Source of the DNA: Spirodela intermedia
Lineage: Eukaryota; Streptophyta; Magnoliopsida; Alismatales; Araceae
NCBI GenBank assembly: GCA_902729315.2
Contig: LR746279.1
Span: 1,130,001 to 1,194,000 of the forward strand
Length of the DNA: 64,000 nt
Reading direction: 5' to 3'
Below, piece after piece: positions 62,100-64,000 of the stretch (position 1 is its first letter; every line of letters begins with the position of its first letter). The translations under genes and the position numbers were made by a program. Under the pieces are notes generated by a model. The model did not search any database. It saw nothing but the letters and a program-made list of their open reading frames with translations, and was not told the origin of the DNA.

Positions 62100-63157
62100 T
62101 CTTGTAAAGGTGCTGCATTTATTCTTGTATCACTTAATCTAGAAAAATGATCAAAACCTTTTTATCTTTTATTTCTAAGTCAAATTCTTGTAACAATAAA
62201 TCCATCTTAATAAATGTGGCTTTATATTTTCTTATTTAACAAATATTTAAATGCTATATGATCAGTATAAATAATAATTTTAGCTCCCAAAATATATGAT
62301 CTAAACCTTTTTAATGAAAATACTACAACTAACAACTCTTTTCAATCGTGATATAATTTAATTGAGCATTGGATATAGTTTTACTAGCATATGAAATTAC
62401 TATGGGTTTTGACTCTTTTGTTTGTCCTAGAACGGCCCCCACTGTATAATTTGATGCATCACACATTATTTCAAAAGGAAAGGACCAATCAGGAGCTTGT
62501 AAAATGGGTGCCTTAGTAAGTAATCTTTTTATTTCAGAAAAAGACTCAAAACATTTCTCATCAAAATTAAAAAGGCACATCTATAGATAATAACTTGGTG
62601 AGAGGTTTAAAAATTTTCAAAAAATCTTGAATAAATTTTGTATAATAACCTACATGACCCAAGAAAGATATAATCTGTTTTACTAAATTTGGAGGTTTTA
62701 TTTTAGATATAATATCAATTTTTGCTCTATCTGCCTCTAAACCCCTTTCACTCACAATATGACCCAACACAACTCCCTCTCTAACTATAAAATGTGATTT
62801 CTCCCAACTCAAAACTAATTTTTTTCTCTATATATTTCTCAAGTACATGTTGTAAATGATTTAAACATTTATCAAATGATTCACCAAAAACAGAAAAAGC
62901 GTTCATAAAAATTTCCACACATTTTCTAGTCTCATTAGAAAAAATAGACAACATACATCTTTGAAATGTGGTTGGAGCATTACATAGACCAAAAGGCATG
63001 TGTTTAAAAGTAAAAGTACTAAATAGAAAAGTGAAAGTTATTTTTTCTTAATCTAAAAGATTTATATAAATTTGATTATAACTAGAGTATCCATCCAAAA
63101 AACAAAAATAGTTTTTTCTAAATAATTTTTCTAGAATTTGATTAGTAAATGGTAGGG
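62100..63157 (-). pseudogene. Athila-type RT and RNase H, partial
   Basis: RNase H pieces MCDASNYTVGAVLGQ and ISYASKTISNAQLNY (62329-62480), RT thumb region GHIVSERGLEADRAKIDII (62567-62812), MPFGLCNAPTTFQRCM (62950-62999) and a decayed YSSYNQIYIN to 63150. The frame is broken several times and lacks its N-terminal half. Confidence 0.85.
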
Positions 63158-64000
63158 TGACGTGACTTAGTCGTTGTATAGTAAATCACGCAAATTTAAA
63201 ATTTATAAAACTAGAAAATACGACTTTTTAGATATTTAGAAGTATTTCTGAACAAATATATCAATTATAATTCGATAAAACTTTCAAAAATAGTGATAAT
63301 TTTCTAGGTCGATCACAAGGATGTAATATAATATCTAGTAATTATTTAGAATTTTTCTCAAAGAATAACATTTTTTATGAATTTAATACTAGGAAATGAA
63401 AAGGAAATATATTTAAAGTTCACAAAAAAGGGAATAAGGGTGTGGATGTCAGGATGACGTCATCACTCGACGAATGCAAATTGGGCGGAAATAGAGTTCT
63501 GGCATAATGAAATGAAGATCTGTAAAAGCTGGAAGAATCGTAATAAAATGAAGTATATCTTGGCAATTTAAAATCAACAAATTATCACTAAATAAAACAG
63601 AAGTTAAGTTGAAAGTAGAAAAATAGAGTTCCGACATCGCGGCAGCGATGCGTCGGTGATGCACTAGAATCCTAAGCGTTCGGGAGGATCCTCGTGTAGT
63701 GTCCACGGCCTCGAAGGCTCTCCTTGGACAAAGACAACGTGGGCAATCTCTAGATCTCCTTGCAAAGTCTAGAGATTAATAAAATGAGTCGTCGAATCGT
63801 CTCCGGCAGCTGTCACCCGGCGGAGTGGAAAAATAGCAACTTTGTGGCTCTCTGGTGGCTGTCACCCGACGGAGAGGAGCTGGATGGAGGTGGGGCGCAT
63901 GTCAGGGCGCTTCATCCTCAGGTCCGCGCAGCAAGAGGAGGCTCTTCATCGCATCCAGTACTTTCTCAGGAGGTGGCGACTCATCTCCCAGTAGATGGTC
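63158..64000 (-). mobile_element. LTR inside RT, cut by window edge
   Basis: Starts TGACGTGACTTAG in plus view directly after ggtaggg of the RT frame and follows the family LTR for 843 bp to the end of the window, including the ctcatcctcaggtccgcg segment. It lacks a short part around 63488 where gttctggc is joined early. Preceding bases taggg would be the duplication if it is an insertion. Confidence 0.85.

Larger units (their letters stand above)
59142..63157 (-). mobile_element. Athila-type internal region with pol, 5' part lost
   Basis: Minus-sense 3' untranslated region (59142-60720, including a TA repeat at 59513-59541), integrase (about 60837-62080), RNase H and RT (about 62100-63157). 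It is a closer relative of the 7738-14209 element than of the pol-less one. At 63157 RT is interrupted in mid-frame by another LTR. Protease and gag would lie beyond the window, if present. Confidence 0.88.

Noticed and set aside
1-64000. CRISPR arrays, bacterial operons, rRNA or organelle DNA
   Set aside because: No regularly spaced repeats with unique spacers, no Shine-Dalgarno-ordered genes, no rRNA or plastid gene sequence; everything fits plant nuclear DNA.

Overview
This is a retrotransposon-dominated stretch of a flowering-plant nuclear genome. Evidence for a plant: GT-AG spliced genes of plant-only families, LTR retrotransposons primed by plant tRNA-Asp and initiator tRNA-Met, and long CT/GA microsatellites. 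A GC-rich transit-peptide exon makes a monocot plausible, but this is weak inference; the species cannot be named.

Only two genes look intact, both on the minus strand. One (6080-7005) is a five-exon, 127-residue precursor of a secreted ROOT MERISTEM GROWTH FACTOR / GOLVEN / CLEL peptide. The other (37897-41126) is an eight-exon, 329-residue, probably plastid-targeted SAM-dependent methyltransferase of the At1g78140/At2g41040 type. Five further broken copies of the methyltransferase lie in the same orientation (about 4.5, 20.0-21.8, 23.5-24.9, 30.2-30.5 and 37.0-37.5 kb), recording repeated local duplication and decay.

Nearly everything else is nested transposon debris. The dominant family is Ty3/gypsy of Athila type, with LTRs of about 1.6-1.7 kb, a tRNA-Asp primer site and Athila-like RT and integrase. 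It appears as: a 5' LTR with gag running off the left edge (1-2133); a pol-bearing truncated element (7738-14209) beside a stack of nested LTRs (14210-18951); solo LTRs; an element with both LTRs, gag and no pol but an acidic 264-codon open frame (46536-54217, TSD agcac); and a second pol-bearing element (56233-63157). Other remnants are Ty1/copia pol (2320-4290 plus; 30530-32860 minus), a copia LTR end with primer site (55529-56232), and a separate gypsy lineage (18952-19800; 42060-46535 continuing at 54218-54473).

The nesting order can be read from target-site duplications: the gypsy remnant was split by the pol-less Athila-like element; a solo LTR (15317-16944) sits inside another LTR; and a 2.05-kb GC-rich TG...CA unit (56815-58865) sits inside a third. 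All exon models come from reading splice sites and phases by eye; no database search was possible.
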